A stretch of 64,000 nucleotides of DNA from Arthrobacter_N sp051262515 (lineage in GTDB: Bacteria; Actinomycetota; Actinomycetes; Actinomycetales; Micrococcaceae): contig NZ_JBIMER010000007.1 in the NCBI RefSeq assembly GCF_051262515.1, positions 62,001 to 126,000 of the forward strand, read 5' to 3'. Position numbers and translations under genes: made by a program. Below, one piece after another: positions 17,234 through 26,049 of the stretch. The notes below the pieces were generated by a model, which was not told the DNA's origin, searched no databases, and saw only the letters and a list, made by a program, of their open reading frames with translations. Position 1 is the stretch's first letter, and each line of letters starts with the position of its first letter.

Positions 17234-18628
17234 ATGCCTTTCGATCCAGCCGTTCCCGACGCGCGAACGTCCGTGCCGGACGTGGGTCTTGTGCCGGATG
17301 CGGTCGAAGTGCTGGATTGGGTGTCCCGGATGGGGCCAGTCGGCGCGGGAGGCGCCGTCGGCGAACCGGGGCAGGCGCCGTTGGTCGACCAGCTCCGTGC
17401 CCTGGAGGTCCTCAAATCGGCGGCGTGTGCCGCCCAGGCCCGACTGGCGGTCCGGTTGGACGAGGCCGTTCGGCGAGACGAGGCCGCATCCGGGGTCCCC
17501 GCCAGGAAACGCGGTTCCGCCGTGGCCGCGCAGGTGGCGTTGGCGCGGAAGGAATCTCCCCATCAGGGCAAGATTCAGCTGGGCACGGCCAAGATGCTGG
17601 TGCGCGAGATGCCCCACACCCTCGCCGCGCTGGCCCACGGCAACCTGAACGAATGGCGCGCCACGGTGATCGTCCGCGAGACGGCGTGTCTCGACGTCGA
17701 GGATCGGGCGCGGATCGATGAACAAATCTGTGGCGATCCCTCGCTGCTGGAGGGCAAGGGCACCAAGCAACTCGCGGGAGAGGTGAGGGCCGCGGCGATG
17801 GCCCTCGATGCGCGCGCCGTGGTGAAGCGGGCGGCGAAGGCGGTCGAGGAACGGACGGTGACCTGTCGCCCGGCGCCGGACACCATGGTCTATCTGTCGG
17901 GGCTTCTGCCTGTAGCGCAGGGGGTCGCCGTCTACAAGGCGCTGAGCCAGGAGGCGGACAGCCGCCGGGCGGCCGGCGATGAGCGCAACCGCGGACAGGT
18001 CATGGCGGACACGCTCGTCGAACGCGTGACCGGGCAGTCCCACGCGGGAGCGGTGAAGGTGGAGCTGCAGGTCGTGCTGACCGACCGGACGCTGTTCCAA
18101 GGGGACGCGGAGCCCGCGCAACTCGTCGGGTACGGCGTGGTTCCCGCGCAGACCGTGCGGGACCTCGTGCGGTTTTCTCCGCTTTCGCGGCCCAGCCGGA
18201 CCGCGAACCCGGGAGCCGCGCCGGAAGTCTGGATCCGGCGCCTGTACACGGCGCCGACGACCGGCCAGTTGATGGCCATGGACTCCAAGGCAAGGGTCTT
18301 CCCCGACAACATGCGCCGGCTCATCGCGGCCCGGGACCTTGAGTGCCGACGGTCGTGGTGCGACGCGCCCATCCGTCACCACGACCACGTCGTCCCGTTC
18401 GTGGCCGGGGGCGCAACGAGCATGGCCAATGCGCAGGGCCTCTGCGAAACCTGCAACTACTCGAAGGACGCCGAGGGATGGTTCTCGGAGGTCGCGGCGG
18501 TCGCGGATGGAGTCCGGAACACCATCACGACGACGACGCCGAGCGGCCATCGGTACACATCCACGGCGCCGGTGCCGCCCGGGACACCGCCACCGCCGCC
18601 CGGATCGCCGCCCTCCTCGCCCGACTAG
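17234..18628 (+). CDS. DUF222 domain protein with C-terminal HNH endonuclease (13E12 type)
   Basis: 464 aa from ATG 17234; TACGTT ends 6 nt upstream, again leaderless. The N-terminal two-thirds is the DUF222 helical region (LRALEVLKSAACAAQARLAVRLDEAVR ... LNEWRATVIVRETACLDVEDRARID). The C-terminus has a complete HNH motif with zinc-type Cys: CRRSWCDAPIRHHDHVVPFVAGGATSMANAQGLCETCNYSKDAEGW. These proteins form large paralogous families in actinobacterial genomes (the mycobacterial 13E12 repeats) and are thought to be mobile or selfish nucleases; function is not established. The final 40 residues are a Pro/Thr-rich tail. Confidence 0.88.
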   Translation: MPFDPAVPDARTSVPDVGLVPDAVEVLDWVSRMGPVGAGGAVGEPGQAPLVDQLRALEVLKSAACAAQARLAVRLDEAVRRDEAASGVPARKRGSAVAAQVALARKESPHQGKIQLGTAKMLVREMPHTLAALAHGNLNEWRATVIVRETACLDVEDRARIDEQICGDPSLLEGKGTKQLAGEVRAAAMALDARAVVKRAAKAVEERTVTCRPAPDTMVYLSGLLPVAQGVAVYKALSQEADSRRAAGDERNRGQVMADTLVERVTGQSHAGAVKVELQVVLTDRTLFQGDAEPAQLVGYGVVPAQTVRDLVRFSPLSRPSRTANPGAAPEVWIRRLYTAPTTGQLMAMDSKARVFPDNMRRLIAARDLECRRSWCDAPIRHHDHVVPFVAGGATSMANAQGLCETCNYSKDAEGWFSEVAAVADGVRNTITTTTPSGHRYTSTAPVPPGTPPPPPGSPPSSPD

Positions 18629-18631
18629 AAT
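18626..18631 (+). promoter_or_regulatory. -10 box for pyrE (leaderless type)
   Basis: TAGAAT overlaps the stop codon of the DUF222 gene (18626-18628) and ends 6 nt before the ATG of pyrE. This suggests pyrE has its own promoter and is not dependent on the upstream gene. Confidence 0.5.
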
Positions 18632-18637
18632 CGAACC

Positions 18638-19204
18638 ATGACCACCCACAGCGATGCCCGTGCCCGCCTGCTCGAACTCATCAAGGAGCTGGCCGTCGTC
18701 CGCGGCAAGGTGATTCTGTCCTCCGGCAAGGAAGCCGACTACTACATCGACCTCCGCCGCATCACCCTCCACCACGAGGCGTCGCGGTTGGTCGGCCAGG
18801 TCATGCTCGAGCTGTTGGACCAGGCCGGCATCGAGTTCGCCGCCGCGGGCGGGCTGACCATGGGAGCTGACCCGGTCGGCATGGCGCTGATGCACTCCGC
18901 GGGCGACGCGGGACGCGCCGTCGACGCCTTCGTGGTCCGCAAGGCGCAGAAGTCTTACGGCATGGGCCGCCAGGTGGAGGGCCCCTCGGTGGACGGGCGC
19001 GATGTGGTGGTCCTGGAGGACACCTCCACCACGGGCGGCAGCGCGCTGACCGCCGTCGAGGGTGTGCGCAACGCCGGCGGCAACGTGAAGGCCGTGGCGG
19101 TCATCGTCGACCGCAGCACCGGCTCCAAGGAGCGCATCGAGGCGGAGGCGGGCGTTCCGTACCTCTTCGCGTTCGGCAAGGACGAGCTCGGGCTTCTCGA
19201 CTAA
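18638..19204 (+). CDS. pyrE: Orotate phosphoribosyltransferase
   Basis: 188 aa, typical for the short actinobacterial form. The orotate-binding start (VILSSGKEADYYIDLRRITLH), the AGGLTMGADPVGMA segment and the PRPP-binding motif VVVLEDTSTTGGSALTAVE are all intact. The enzyme joins orotate and PRPP to make OMP in pyrimidine synthesis. It stands apart from other pyr genes and is followed by a strong terminator. Confidence 0.95.
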   Translation: MTTHSDARARLLELIKELAVVRGKVILSSGKEADYYIDLRRITLHHEASRLVGQVMLELLDQAGIEFAAAGGLTMGADPVGMALMHSAGDAGRAVDAFVVRKAQKSYGMGRQVEGPSVDGRDVVVLEDTSTTGGSALTAVEGVRNAGGNVKAVAVIVDRSTGSKERIEAEAGVPYLFAFGKDELGLLD

Positions 19205-19230
19205 CAGGGTCCCTGACCCGGCAAAACACA

Positions 19231-19264
19231 GAAGGCGCCCGCTCCCATCGGAGCGGGCGCCTTC
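19231..19264. terminator. Bidirectional terminator between pyrE and the GH3 gene
   Basis: A 15-bp perfect stem (GAAGGCGCCCGCTCC with its complement) closes a 4-nt loop (CATC). It lies between two convergent genes and can stop transcription from either side. A long U run is lacking, as is common in actinobacteria. Confidence 0.85.
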
Positions 19265-19289
19265 CTTGTCGGGGGCTACACGGGACGGA

Positions 19290-21665
19290 TCAGTAGTCCA
19301 ACCCGTATCCGAACGGGTACAGCGCCCCGTCATCGGTCTCGTCGTAGCCCGGCAGGTCGCTGAACTGCTGGCGAATGGCGTCGGCGGTGCCGGCCAGGGC
19401 GAACGGCATGCGTCCCTGCGGCGCGACCTTGCCGGAAAGGACGTCCATCAGCGCGGTGTCGCTCATGCCGAACCCGGCCACGATCGCTCCGGCGTCGCGC
19501 AGTCCGCTGGCTTCGTCCATCACGAACGGCTGGCGGAAGTACACGTGCAGGACCACCTTGCTGGGATCCTCGACCTCGCCCATCACCTGCTGGATGGTGT
19601 CCAGCGACGGGCTGATTTCCCACGATTCGGACTCGGCCATGCCGGTGAAGTCCAGCACGCTGGTCTCCCACGGCAGCGAACCGCCGAAACGCAGCCCGTT
19701 GTCGGTGCAGCTTGCCGCGCCTTGGGCGACGCATGCGTCCGCAGCGCCGAACGGGCTTTGGCCGTCGAGACCCGTCACGCCCTCCAACACGGAGGGGTTG
19801 ATGTGCTCGGGGTTCATTCCCGATTCCGCGGCGTTGCTGACGTAGGAACCGGTGTCCTTGTTGTTGACCGTGACCGAGATCAACGCGTAGTCGCTGTCCT
19901 TGGCGCTCGGGCGATCCGCCGGGTCCGCGGTGTTGCCGTTGGTCACGTCGTAGCCGTAGCTGGCGACCGTCTCCTCGGTGAAATCACCCAGGACGTACAC
20001 GTCGGAGTCGGGCTTCAGCGGCAGGACCTTGTCGCCGTCGGCCGTTTCCTTGTTCTCCAAAAGCACTGCCGACTTGCGCTGCAGGTCGAGGCCGACCTCG
20101 CGGTTGGCTGCGTTGCCGACGACGCCGCCGGCCGCGGCCGGATCGACGTACGGGTTCTCGAAGAGCCCCATCTGGAACAACGGCTCCGTCAGGCGCGTGG
20201 CCGCGAGGGTGACGCGCTCCTCTGTGACAAGTCCGGCGTCGACGAGCTCGGTGATGGTCTTGACGTCGTGGAACCCGGACAGCGTGTCGGTGCCGCCGTT
20301 GATGGCCGCGGCCACGCGCTCCGGAACCGTCTTGTCCTCAAGGCCCCAGGCGCGGTCGTTGATGATGCCCGTGTCCGAGTTGACGTACCCGGCGAAGCCG
20401 AGTTCGCCGCGGAGCAGGTCGTTCACGATCTGGTTAGAGAATGCCATGCCGGTCTCGTCGTAGTCGACGCCGTTGTGGGTCACGTTCACCGGTGCGCCGT
20501 AGTACGGCATGATCGACGAGACGCCGGCCTCGATGGCGGCCTCGAAGGGCTGGAGGTGGTACCCGAAGCCGTCGCCGGGGTAGACCTGCGTCTTGCCGAA
20601 CGAGTAGTGCGCGTCCATGCCCAGTTCCTGCGGCCCGCCGCCCGGGAAGTGCTTCATGGTGAGGGCCACAGGGGAGTCCGGGCTGAGCGAGACTCCCTCG
20701 TCGCCGACCGGTCCCTGCAGGTTCTCGACCAGCGATGACATGATGTTGGACGTGAGGTCCGCGTCCTCCGAGAAGGTCTCGTGGGCGCGGTACCAGCGCG
20801 GTTCGGTGGAGAGGTCGGCCATGTAGCCGTACATTCCGCGGAGGCCGATCGACGCCCACTCCTCGCCCATGACGCCGGCGAAATCCTCGACGACGGACAT
20901 GTCCCCGTCCGTGGGTGCCTCGCCCGTGCGCAGCGTCTCCTCGCCCAGGGCCGCGGCGGCGATGCCGGCCTCCTTGGGGAAGGCGCTGAACGCGCCGGCG
21001 GATTCGTTGATGCCCGCGCGGGCGTTGGGGTCGATGTGGTTGCGCGCGTTGGACTTGAAGAGCATCGGGACGCCCAGCCGGGTGGCCTCGCCGAGCTCCT
21101 GGACGGAGTTCGTGTACGTGGCGGCCTCTTCCGGCGTCAGGGAGGTGCCGGCCTGGAAACCGCCCGTGGCGCCGCCGCAGACGGCCTTGTCCTCGCTGGT
21201 CACGGTGTTGCGGAAGACGAAGCGGTGCATCTTCTGGTCGTTGATGTAGCCCTCCGCGGCCGGATCGAGCGTCCCCCGGGTCTGCGTGTCCTGGTCGCAG
21301 GCCGCGTTGAGGGTGTCGATCAGCATGAGGCCGGCCTTCTCCTCGAGCGTCATGAGGGACACCAGGTTGGCCGCGCGTTCGCCAGCCGGAAGGCGCCAGT
21401 CCTCGTAGGCGTCGAGTTTGCCGTTGGCGTTGAGGTCCTTGAACGTCCGTCCGTTGACCTTGATGGTGTCCTTCACCCGGGCGCCGAGCGTGGGCGGCTT
21501 CCCATGGTTGCCTTGGTCCTTCTGTGCGGCGGCGGGCACGTTTGCGGGTGCGCTCTCGCGCGCGTGCGGCGCGCCGGCGGCGGGAACCGCCAGGGCGAGC
21601 GCCAGGGGCACGACCAGGGCCGCAACGGCGCGGCCCCGGTGGGCTGGGGGGAACATTCGGATCAT
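19290..21665 (-). CDS. Secreted GH3 family beta-glycosidase
   Basis: 791 aa from ATG 21665, chosen for its GGAGG ribosome site six bases upstream. A Sec signal peptide covers about residues 1-35 (Arg-rich start, AALVVPLALALAVPAAGAPHA). The mature protein begins with the GH3 FKDLNANGKLDAYEDWR motif and has SIMPYYG and YVNSDTGIINDRAWG, where Asp is the expected nucleophile. The C-terminal alpha/beta sandwich follows (KSAVLLENK... VVLHVYFRQPF... YPFGYGLDY). Such enzymes release terminal glucose or xylose from plant oligosaccharides. It lies downstream of a TRAP transporter and near uronate genes, fitting breakdown of glucuronic-acid-bearing plant polymers (inference). Confidence 0.88.
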   Translation of the reverse strand: MIRMFPPAHRGRAVAALVVPLALALAVPAAGAPHARESAPANVPAAAQKDQGNHGKPPTLGARVKDTIKVNGRTFKDLNANGKLDAYEDWRLPAGERAANLVSLMTLEEKAGLMLIDTLNAACDQDTQTRGTLDPAAEGYINDQKMHRFVFRNTVTSEDKAVCGGATGGFQAGTSLTPEEAATYTNSVQELGEATRLGVPMLFKSNARNHIDPNARAGINESAGAFSAFPKEAGIAAAALGEETLRTGEAPTDGDMSVVEDFAGVMGEEWASIGLRGMYGYMADLSTEPRWYRAHETFSEDADLTSNIMSSLVENLQGPVGDEGVSLSPDSPVALTMKHFPGGGPQELGMDAHYSFGKTQVYPGDGFGYHLQPFEAAIEAGVSSIMPYYGAPVNVTHNGVDYDETGMAFSNQIVNDLLRGELGFAGYVNSDTGIINDRAWGLEDKTVPERVAAAINGGTDTLSGFHDVKTITELVDAGLVTEERVTLAATRLTEPLFQMGLFENPYVDPAAAGGVVGNAANREVGLDLQRKSAVLLENKETADGDKVLPLKPDSDVYVLGDFTEETVASYGYDVTNGNTADPADRPSAKDSDYALISVTVNNKDTGSYVSNAAESGMNPEHINPSVLEGVTGLDGQSPFGAADACVAQGAASCTDNGLRFGGSLPWETSVLDFTGMAESESWEISPSLDTIQQVMGEVEDPSKVVLHVYFRQPFVMDEASGLRDAGAIVAGFGMSDTALMDVLSGKVAPQGRMPFALAGTADAIRQQFSDLPGYDETDDGALYPFGYGLDY

Positions 21666-21771
21666 GCTGAAGCCTCCGTCGGATGGGTGCGAGGTGCGCG
21701 CGGGGCCCGTAGGAAAGGCCGCCGCATGGCGCATCTCCACAGTGACCCGAGACACGTTGAATGTCCGACTG

Positions 21772-21796
21772 GTTGCCAACAATTGCTTTTGTTGCC
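21772..21796. promoter_or_regulatory. Operator-like site upstream of the GH3 gene
   Basis: GTTGCCAACAA at 21772-21782 is identical over 11 bases to the left part of the palindrome in front of uxaC (25992-26002). A second GTTGCC follows at 21791-21796. The site is about 107 bp upstream of the GH3 start, suggesting the same LacI regulator controls both. The right half is degenerate. Confidence 0.4.
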
Positions 21797-21840
21797 CTGT
21801 TGCAGCCGGCCGCGCCGCTTCGGAGCGGCCGGTTAACGCC

Positions 21841-21875
21841 GGATCCCCCGCGGGCACACGGCCTGCGGGGGATCC
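21841..21875 (-). terminator. Likely terminator of the TRAP transporter operon
   Basis: An 11-bp stem (GGATCCCCCGC with its complement) separated by a 13-nt loop starts about 20 bp past the stop of the large permease gene. A second GC-rich hairpin (CCGGCCGC/GCGGCCGG, 21806-21832) follows before the GH3 promoter region. Confidence 0.55.
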
Positions 21876-21894
21876 TGGGGGCGACGCGGAAACG

Positions 21895-23205
21895 CTAGGG
21901 CTTGATCAGCTCCAGCTGGGTCGGCAGCCACAGGCTCAACTCGGGCACGAACACCACGAGGAACAGCCCCACGATGAGCGCGATCAGGAACGGGATGATC
22001 CGCTGGATGACCGGCTCGAGGCGGAGCCCGGCGACGCGGGCGCCGACGAACAGCACGTTGCCCACCGGCGGGGTGATGGTGCCTACGCAGAGGTTGTAGA
22101 CGATCATCGTTCCGAAGTGGACCGGGTGGATGCCGAACTCCATGACGATCGGCAGGAAGATCGGCGTGAAGATCAGGATGGCCGGCGTCGGGTCCATGAA
22201 CGTTCCCACGACCAGCAGGATCACCATCATGAGGATCAGGATGATCGTCGGGTTCTCGGTCAGTCCCAGCAAGCTATCCGAGATCAGGTCCGGGATCCTC
22301 GCGAAGGACATGAGCCAGGACATGGCCGTGGAGACGCCCACCAGCAGCATGACGATCGCAGTCGTCTTGGTGGCGTTGAGCAGGATCTCCGGCAGGTCGC
22401 GGACCTTGATGGCGCGGTAGGCGAACCCGAGGACCAGGCAATAGACGACCGCGATCGCCGCGGACTCGGTGGGCGTGAAGACGCCCGCCAGGATTCCGCC
22501 GATCACGATGACGATCATCAGCATCGACGGAACGGCCTTGAGCAGGGTTTGGACGGCCACGGCGAACGTGACCCGCTCGGTGGACCTCATCTCCTTGCGC
22601 TTGCGCGAGTAGAAGTAGACCACCAGCATGCAGGCGGCGATCCAGACGAGGCCCGGACCGTAGCCGGCGACGAACAGCGCCGCGATGGAGGTGCTGCTGA
22701 CCAGCGAGTACACGATGAACGTGTTGCTCGGCGGGATCAGCATTCCGGACGGCGCGGAGGCCACGTTGACGGCGGCCGAGAAGCTGCGGTCGTAGCCCTC
22801 CTTGGCCTGACGCGGCCCCATGACGGTTCCCACGGCGGCGGCCGCCGCGACGGCGGCCCCGCTGACGGAGCCGAAGAGCGCGTTGGCGACGACGTTGGTC
22901 TGCGCCAGCGAACCGGGCATCCGTCCGACCAGCACCTTGGCGGCGTCGATCAGGCGCGCGGCGATGCCGCCGTTGTTCATGAGCACGCCGGCGAGGATGA
23001 AGAACGGTATGGCCAGCAGCGTGAACGAGTTGATGCCGGCGAACATCTGTTGCGAGGTGGTGAGGACGGCGCGGTCGAAGCCGATCACGGCGATGATCGC
23101 CGCGACGGAGGGAAGCGCGATGGCGACGGCGATGGGAACGGACAGTGCGATGAGCACCACGATCCCGACGAGGAGTATGAGCCCCGCGAGCAATGCAGTT
23201 TCCAC
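21895..23205 (-). CDS. dctM: TRAP transporter large permease (DctM type)
   Basis: 436 aa from GTG 23205, preceded by TAGGAG at a 5-nt distance. About twelve hydrophobic segments are seen, with the family hallmarks IPFFILAGVLMNNGGIA, LFGSVSGAAVAAAAAVGTVM and the paired loop PTPAILIFTPIFLPI...GTITPPVGNVLFVGA. It forms the sodium-driven channel part of a TRAP uptake system. The operon order is binding protein, small permease, large permease. Location next to uxaC/uxuB/manD points to hexuronate or aldonate as substrate. Confidence 0.92.
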   Translation of the reverse strand: METALLAGLILLVGIVVLIALSVPIAVAIALPSVAAIIAVIGFDRAVLTTSQQMFAGINSFTLLAIPFFILAGVLMNNGGIAARLIDAAKVLVGRMPGSLAQTNVVANALFGSVSGAAVAAAAAVGTVMGPRQAKEGYDRSFSAAVNVASAPSGMLIPPSNTFIVYSLVSSTSIAALFVAGYGPGLVWIAACMLVVYFYSRKRKEMRSTERVTFAVAVQTLLKAVPSMLMIVIVIGGILAGVFTPTESAAIAVVYCLVLGFAYRAIKVRDLPEILLNATKTTAIVMLLVGVSTAMSWLMSFARIPDLISDSLLGLTENPTIILILMMVILLVVGTFMDPTPAILIFTPIFLPIVMEFGIHPVHFGTMIVYNLCVGTITPPVGNVLFVGARVAGLRLEPVIQRIIPFLIALIVGLFLVVFVPELSLWLPTQLELIKP

Positions 23206-23213
23206 GGTGACTC

Positions 23214-23717
23214 CTAGATAACGTCGGGTTCGGTGTCTTCGGTGGGCTGTTCGTCCCCGCGGATGATCGCGAGGGCGTGGTAGACCGCGTAGAAGACGAC
23301 GATGAGTCCGGTGACCGGCATGACCAGGTAGAGCGGACCGACCGTGACGGGCAAGCCCGACAGGGCCTGCCCCCACGTCCGTTCCGTCACCCGGAGTCCG
23401 CCCCAGACCAGCACGAGCACGGCGAACGCGATGATGGCGACCTGGACGAAGATCGCCGTCGCCTTCTCCACGGCCGGTGCGAACTTGCGGACCAGGAAGT
23501 CGACGGCGATATGGCCTCGTTCGGCGAACACGAGTGCCGCCCCGAAGAGGCCGAGCCAAACGAACAGGTACTGCGCCAACTCAGACGTCCAGGCGCTGGG
23601 GTTCTGGAGGACCTGGCGTGAGAACACCTGCCAGACCACCGTCACCACGAGGACCGCGAAGAGGGCGACGCACGCCAGCGCGAGGACCCGGTCGAGGCTT
23701 TTCTTGACTACTTGCAT
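23214..23717 (-). CDS. dctQ: TRAP transporter small permease (DctQ type)
   Basis: 167 aa with four membrane segments, at about residues 10-30, 48-65, 90-110 and 130-150. The motif WTSELAQYLFVWLGLFGAALVFAERGHIAVDFL is characteristic of DctQ. It couples the binding protein to the large permease. The large permease starts 8 nt after its stop. Confidence 0.9.
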   Translation of the reverse strand: MQVVKKSLDRVLALACVALFAVLVVTVVWQVFSRQVLQNPSAWTSELAQYLFVWLGLFGAALVFAERGHIAVDFLVRKFAPAVEKATAIFVQVAIIAFAVLVLVWGGLRVTERTWGQALSGLPVTVGPLYLVMPVTGLIVVFYAVYHALAIIRGDEQPTEDTEPDVI

Positions 23718-23747
23718 GGAACTACCTGTTCGTCGGCGATGCGTTGG

Positions 23748-24755
23748 CTACTCGGCGGCCGCGCGTGCGGCGTCGTAGATTGCCTGGACCGAATCGGACG
23801 TCACGTACTTCTCGATCAGCGGCTCGAGAGCGGTGCGGAACGCCTCGGTGTCGACGTCGTTGAACTCGGTGCCCGCGGCCTCCAGCTCGGCGTGGGCCTT
23901 CTCCGTCTCGGTCGTCCAGAGCTCGGTGTGCTCCTCGACGGCCGCGCCCCACTGCTCGTCGAAGACCGCGCGGTCCTCCTCGGACATGTCCTCGTAGGCG
24001 TCGGTGTTGATGACCACGTAGTCCAGCCCCACCAGGTGGTTGGTGTTGGAGAAGTACTTGGCGACCTCGCTGTGCTTCTGCGTCAGGTAGGACACCTCGT
24101 TGTTCTCGGCGCCGTCGATCACGCCCGACTGCAGCGCGGTGTAGACCTCGCCGAAGGCCATCGGGGTGGCGGAGCCTCCCATGCTCTCGATCATGTCCAT
24201 CTGGACGTCGGACTCCTGGACGCGGATCTTCATGCCCTTCATGTCTTCCGGGGTGTTGATCGCGCGCTCGGAGTTGTAGATGCTGCGCGTGCCCTGGGTG
24301 AGGCCGCCCAGGACGGTGATGTTCTGGTCCTCGAGCGAGGCGTAGAGGTCGCCGACGATCGCGTCGTCGCCGATGACGCTCATCTGGTGCTCGACGCTGT
24401 CGAAGACACCCGGGAGGTTGAAGACCTGGAACTCGGAGTTCAGGTTCTCCAGCTGCGTTCCGGAGACGACGGCCATCTCGACCGATCCGTCGCTGACCAG
24501 CTGGATGGCCTCCTGCTGGGCGCCGAGGGTCTCGTTGGCGTAGACGTCGACGGACACGCGGTCCTCGGTGCCTTCGCCGACGTTGGTGCCGAAGTTGTCC
24601 AGGGCGATGTAGGAGGGGTGGGTCTCGGTCTGGTTCAGAGCGAGGCGAAACTCCTTCGTTTCGCCGCCTTCCGAAGCGCCGCCGCCACAGGCCGCGAGCG
24701 ACAGCATCATCACTGTCGCGGTGCCTGCGAGTCCAACAAACTTGGTGGTACGCAT
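23748..24755 (-). CDS. dctP: TRAP transporter substrate-binding lipoprotein (DctP type)
   Basis: 335 aa. The N-terminus is a lipoprotein signal (MRTTKF...MMLSLAACGGG) with lipobox LAAC, so the protein is anchored outside the membrane. The body has the DctP signature: ALNQTETHPSYIALDNFG, MAFGEVYTALQSGVIDGAENNEVSYLTQKHSEVAKYFSNTNHL, with the conserved Arg in MKIRVQES that binds the carboxylate of the ligand. The regulator gene diverges from it across 196 bp. The neighbouring genes suggest glucuronate or a related sugar acid as ligand. Confidence 0.92.
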   Translation of the reverse strand: MRTTKFVGLAGTATVMMLSLAACGGGASEGGETKEFRLALNQTETHPSYIALDNFGTNVGEGTEDRVSVDVYANETLGAQQEAIQLVSDGSVEMAVVSGTQLENLNSEFQVFNLPGVFDSVEHQMSVIGDDAIVGDLYASLEDQNITVLGGLTQGTRSIYNSERAINTPEDMKGMKIRVQESDVQMDMIESMGGSATPMAFGEVYTALQSGVIDGAENNEVSYLTQKHSEVAKYFSNTNHLVGLDYVVINTDAYEDMSEEDRAVFDEQWGAAVEEHTELWTTETEKAHAELEAAGTEFNDVDTEAFRTALEPLIEKYVTSDSVQAIYDAARAAAE

Positions 24756-24901
24756 GGTTTACCTTTTCCTGCCCCTTCATGGGCATCTGTAAGGGCGCGG
24801 ATGTCCGGCCGACTCACTCGCAACGAAAGACCCTTCCGCCGGGGGCGGCGGGCCATTGCCATAACTCTATGGAGCCAGTCCTAAGCTTCACTTTTCAACA
24901 A

Positions 24902-24918
24902 GTTGCCACTAGTTGCAC
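24902..24918. promoter_or_regulatory. Possible LacI-type site between dctP and the regulator gene
   Basis: GTTGCCA followed by CTA and GTTGCAC makes a direct repeat of the half-site found at uxaC. The right half does not form the clean palindrome seen there, so this is a weaker candidate. It lies about 150 bp upstream of dctP and 35 bp upstream of the regulator. Confidence 0.35.
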
Positions 24919-24951
24919 GCGCCGCGCCTACAGTTGGCGCGGGAGGTCCAC

Positions 24952-25959
24952 ATGACAGATGCGTCCAAACTGCCCTCGATCTACGACGTCGCCGAAGCCG
25001 CCGGGGTCTCGGCGTCCACGGTGTCCCGTGCCTTCGCCCGGCCGGGCCGCGTCAGCCACCAGACGGCGCAACGGATTTTCGAGGCGGCGGCCGCCGTGGG
25101 ATACCGCTCCGCGCACGTCAGGGGCATCAGCCATGCCCAGGGCCAGCGGACCTCGATGATCGCCCTGGTCATCGCGGACATCAGGAACCCCGTCTACGCC
25201 GAAATAGTGCGTGGGGCGGAGGCTGCGGCCGCCGAATCCGGCTACACCATGCTGCTGGCCCACACCCAGGAGTCCGAGGCCAAGGAGCGCCTGGCGTTGG
25301 AGCGCGCGCTGGCGTCGGTGGACGGGATCGTGCTCTCCAGCTCCCGGATGTCCGATTCCGCCATCCGGATGCTGGCCAAGCAGAAGCCGATGATCGTGAT
25401 GAACCGCGCCGTCAAGGACGTCGCGAGCGTGGTCACCGACAACCCGCGCGGGATCCGCCGCGCCGCGGAGCACCTGGGCGAGTTGGGGCACCGGAACATC
25501 ACGTACCTCGCGGGACCCGAGGCGTCCTGGGCGGACGGGATGAGGTGGCGGTCGCTCCGCGAGGCCGCGCTGGAACTGGACCTCTCCGTGCGGCGGACCA
25601 GCTCCAGGGCGCCGACGATCGGCGGGGGAGAGGAGCTGGCGGCCGAATGGCTGCAGCACCGTACCACCGGCGTGATCGCGTACAACGACCAGATGGCGAT
25701 CGGCTTCATCCGGGCGCTGCGCCGGTATCGTGTGCGCGTGCCGCTAGACCTCAGCGTGGTCGGTTTCGACAATAGCTACGGCGCCGCGCTCGTCACGCCG
25801 TCGCTGACCACAGTCGAGGCGCCGCTGTATTCGCTGGGTGCGACCGCGGTGAACAACCTGCTGGCCTTCGCGGCCGGCGCGAAGTCCAGGTCCAACACGC
25901 CGGTGGTCCTGCCCACGCGGCTGGTTGTGCGCGACTCGACCGGTCCGGCCCCCGCCTGA
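24952..25959 (+). CDS. LacI family transcriptional regulator of the uronate locus
   Basis: 335 aa from ATG 24952 with a GGGAGG ribosome site; an upstream in-frame ATG at 24913 would run through the possible operator and is less likely. The helix-turn-helix and hinge are at the start (SIYDVAEAAGVSASTVSRAFARPGRVSHQTAQRIFEAA). A periplasmic-binding-protein-like sensor domain follows (MIALVIADIRNPVYAEIVRGAEAAA ... VVGFDNSYGAALVTPSLTTVEAPLYSLGATAV). It is placed between the TRAP operon and uxaC, and probably represses both until a sugar acid is present. Confidence 0.9.
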   Translation: MTDASKLPSIYDVAEAAGVSASTVSRAFARPGRVSHQTAQRIFEAAAAVGYRSAHVRGISHAQGQRTSMIALVIADIRNPVYAEIVRGAEAAAAESGYTMLLAHTQESEAKERLALERALASVDGIVLSSSRMSDSAIRMLAKQKPMIVMNRAVKDVASVVTDNPRGIRRAAEHLGELGHRNITYLAGPEASWADGMRWRSLREAALELDLSVRRTSSRAPTIGGGEELAAEWLQHRTTGVIAYNDQMAIGFIRALRRYRVRVPLDLSVVGFDNSYGAALVTPSLTTVEAPLYSLGATAVNNLLAFAAGAKSRSNTPVVLPTRLVVRDSTGPAPA

Positions 25960-25991
25960 GTCACGACCGCCCCGCCCTCCTGAGCCTCTTT

Positions 25992-26010
25992 GTTGCCAAC
26001 AAATGGCAAC
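25992..26010. promoter_or_regulatory. Palindromic operator upstream of uxaC
   Basis: GTTGCCA and TGGCAAC form a perfect inverted repeat of 7 bp arms around ACAAA. It ends 39 bp before the uxaC start. The adjacent LacI regulator is the natural candidate to bind it. An 11-bp part recurs upstream of the GH3 gene. Confidence 0.65.
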
Positions 26011-26049
26011 TCTTTGACCCCGGGCCCGCCGGACGGAAACGATGTTGGC

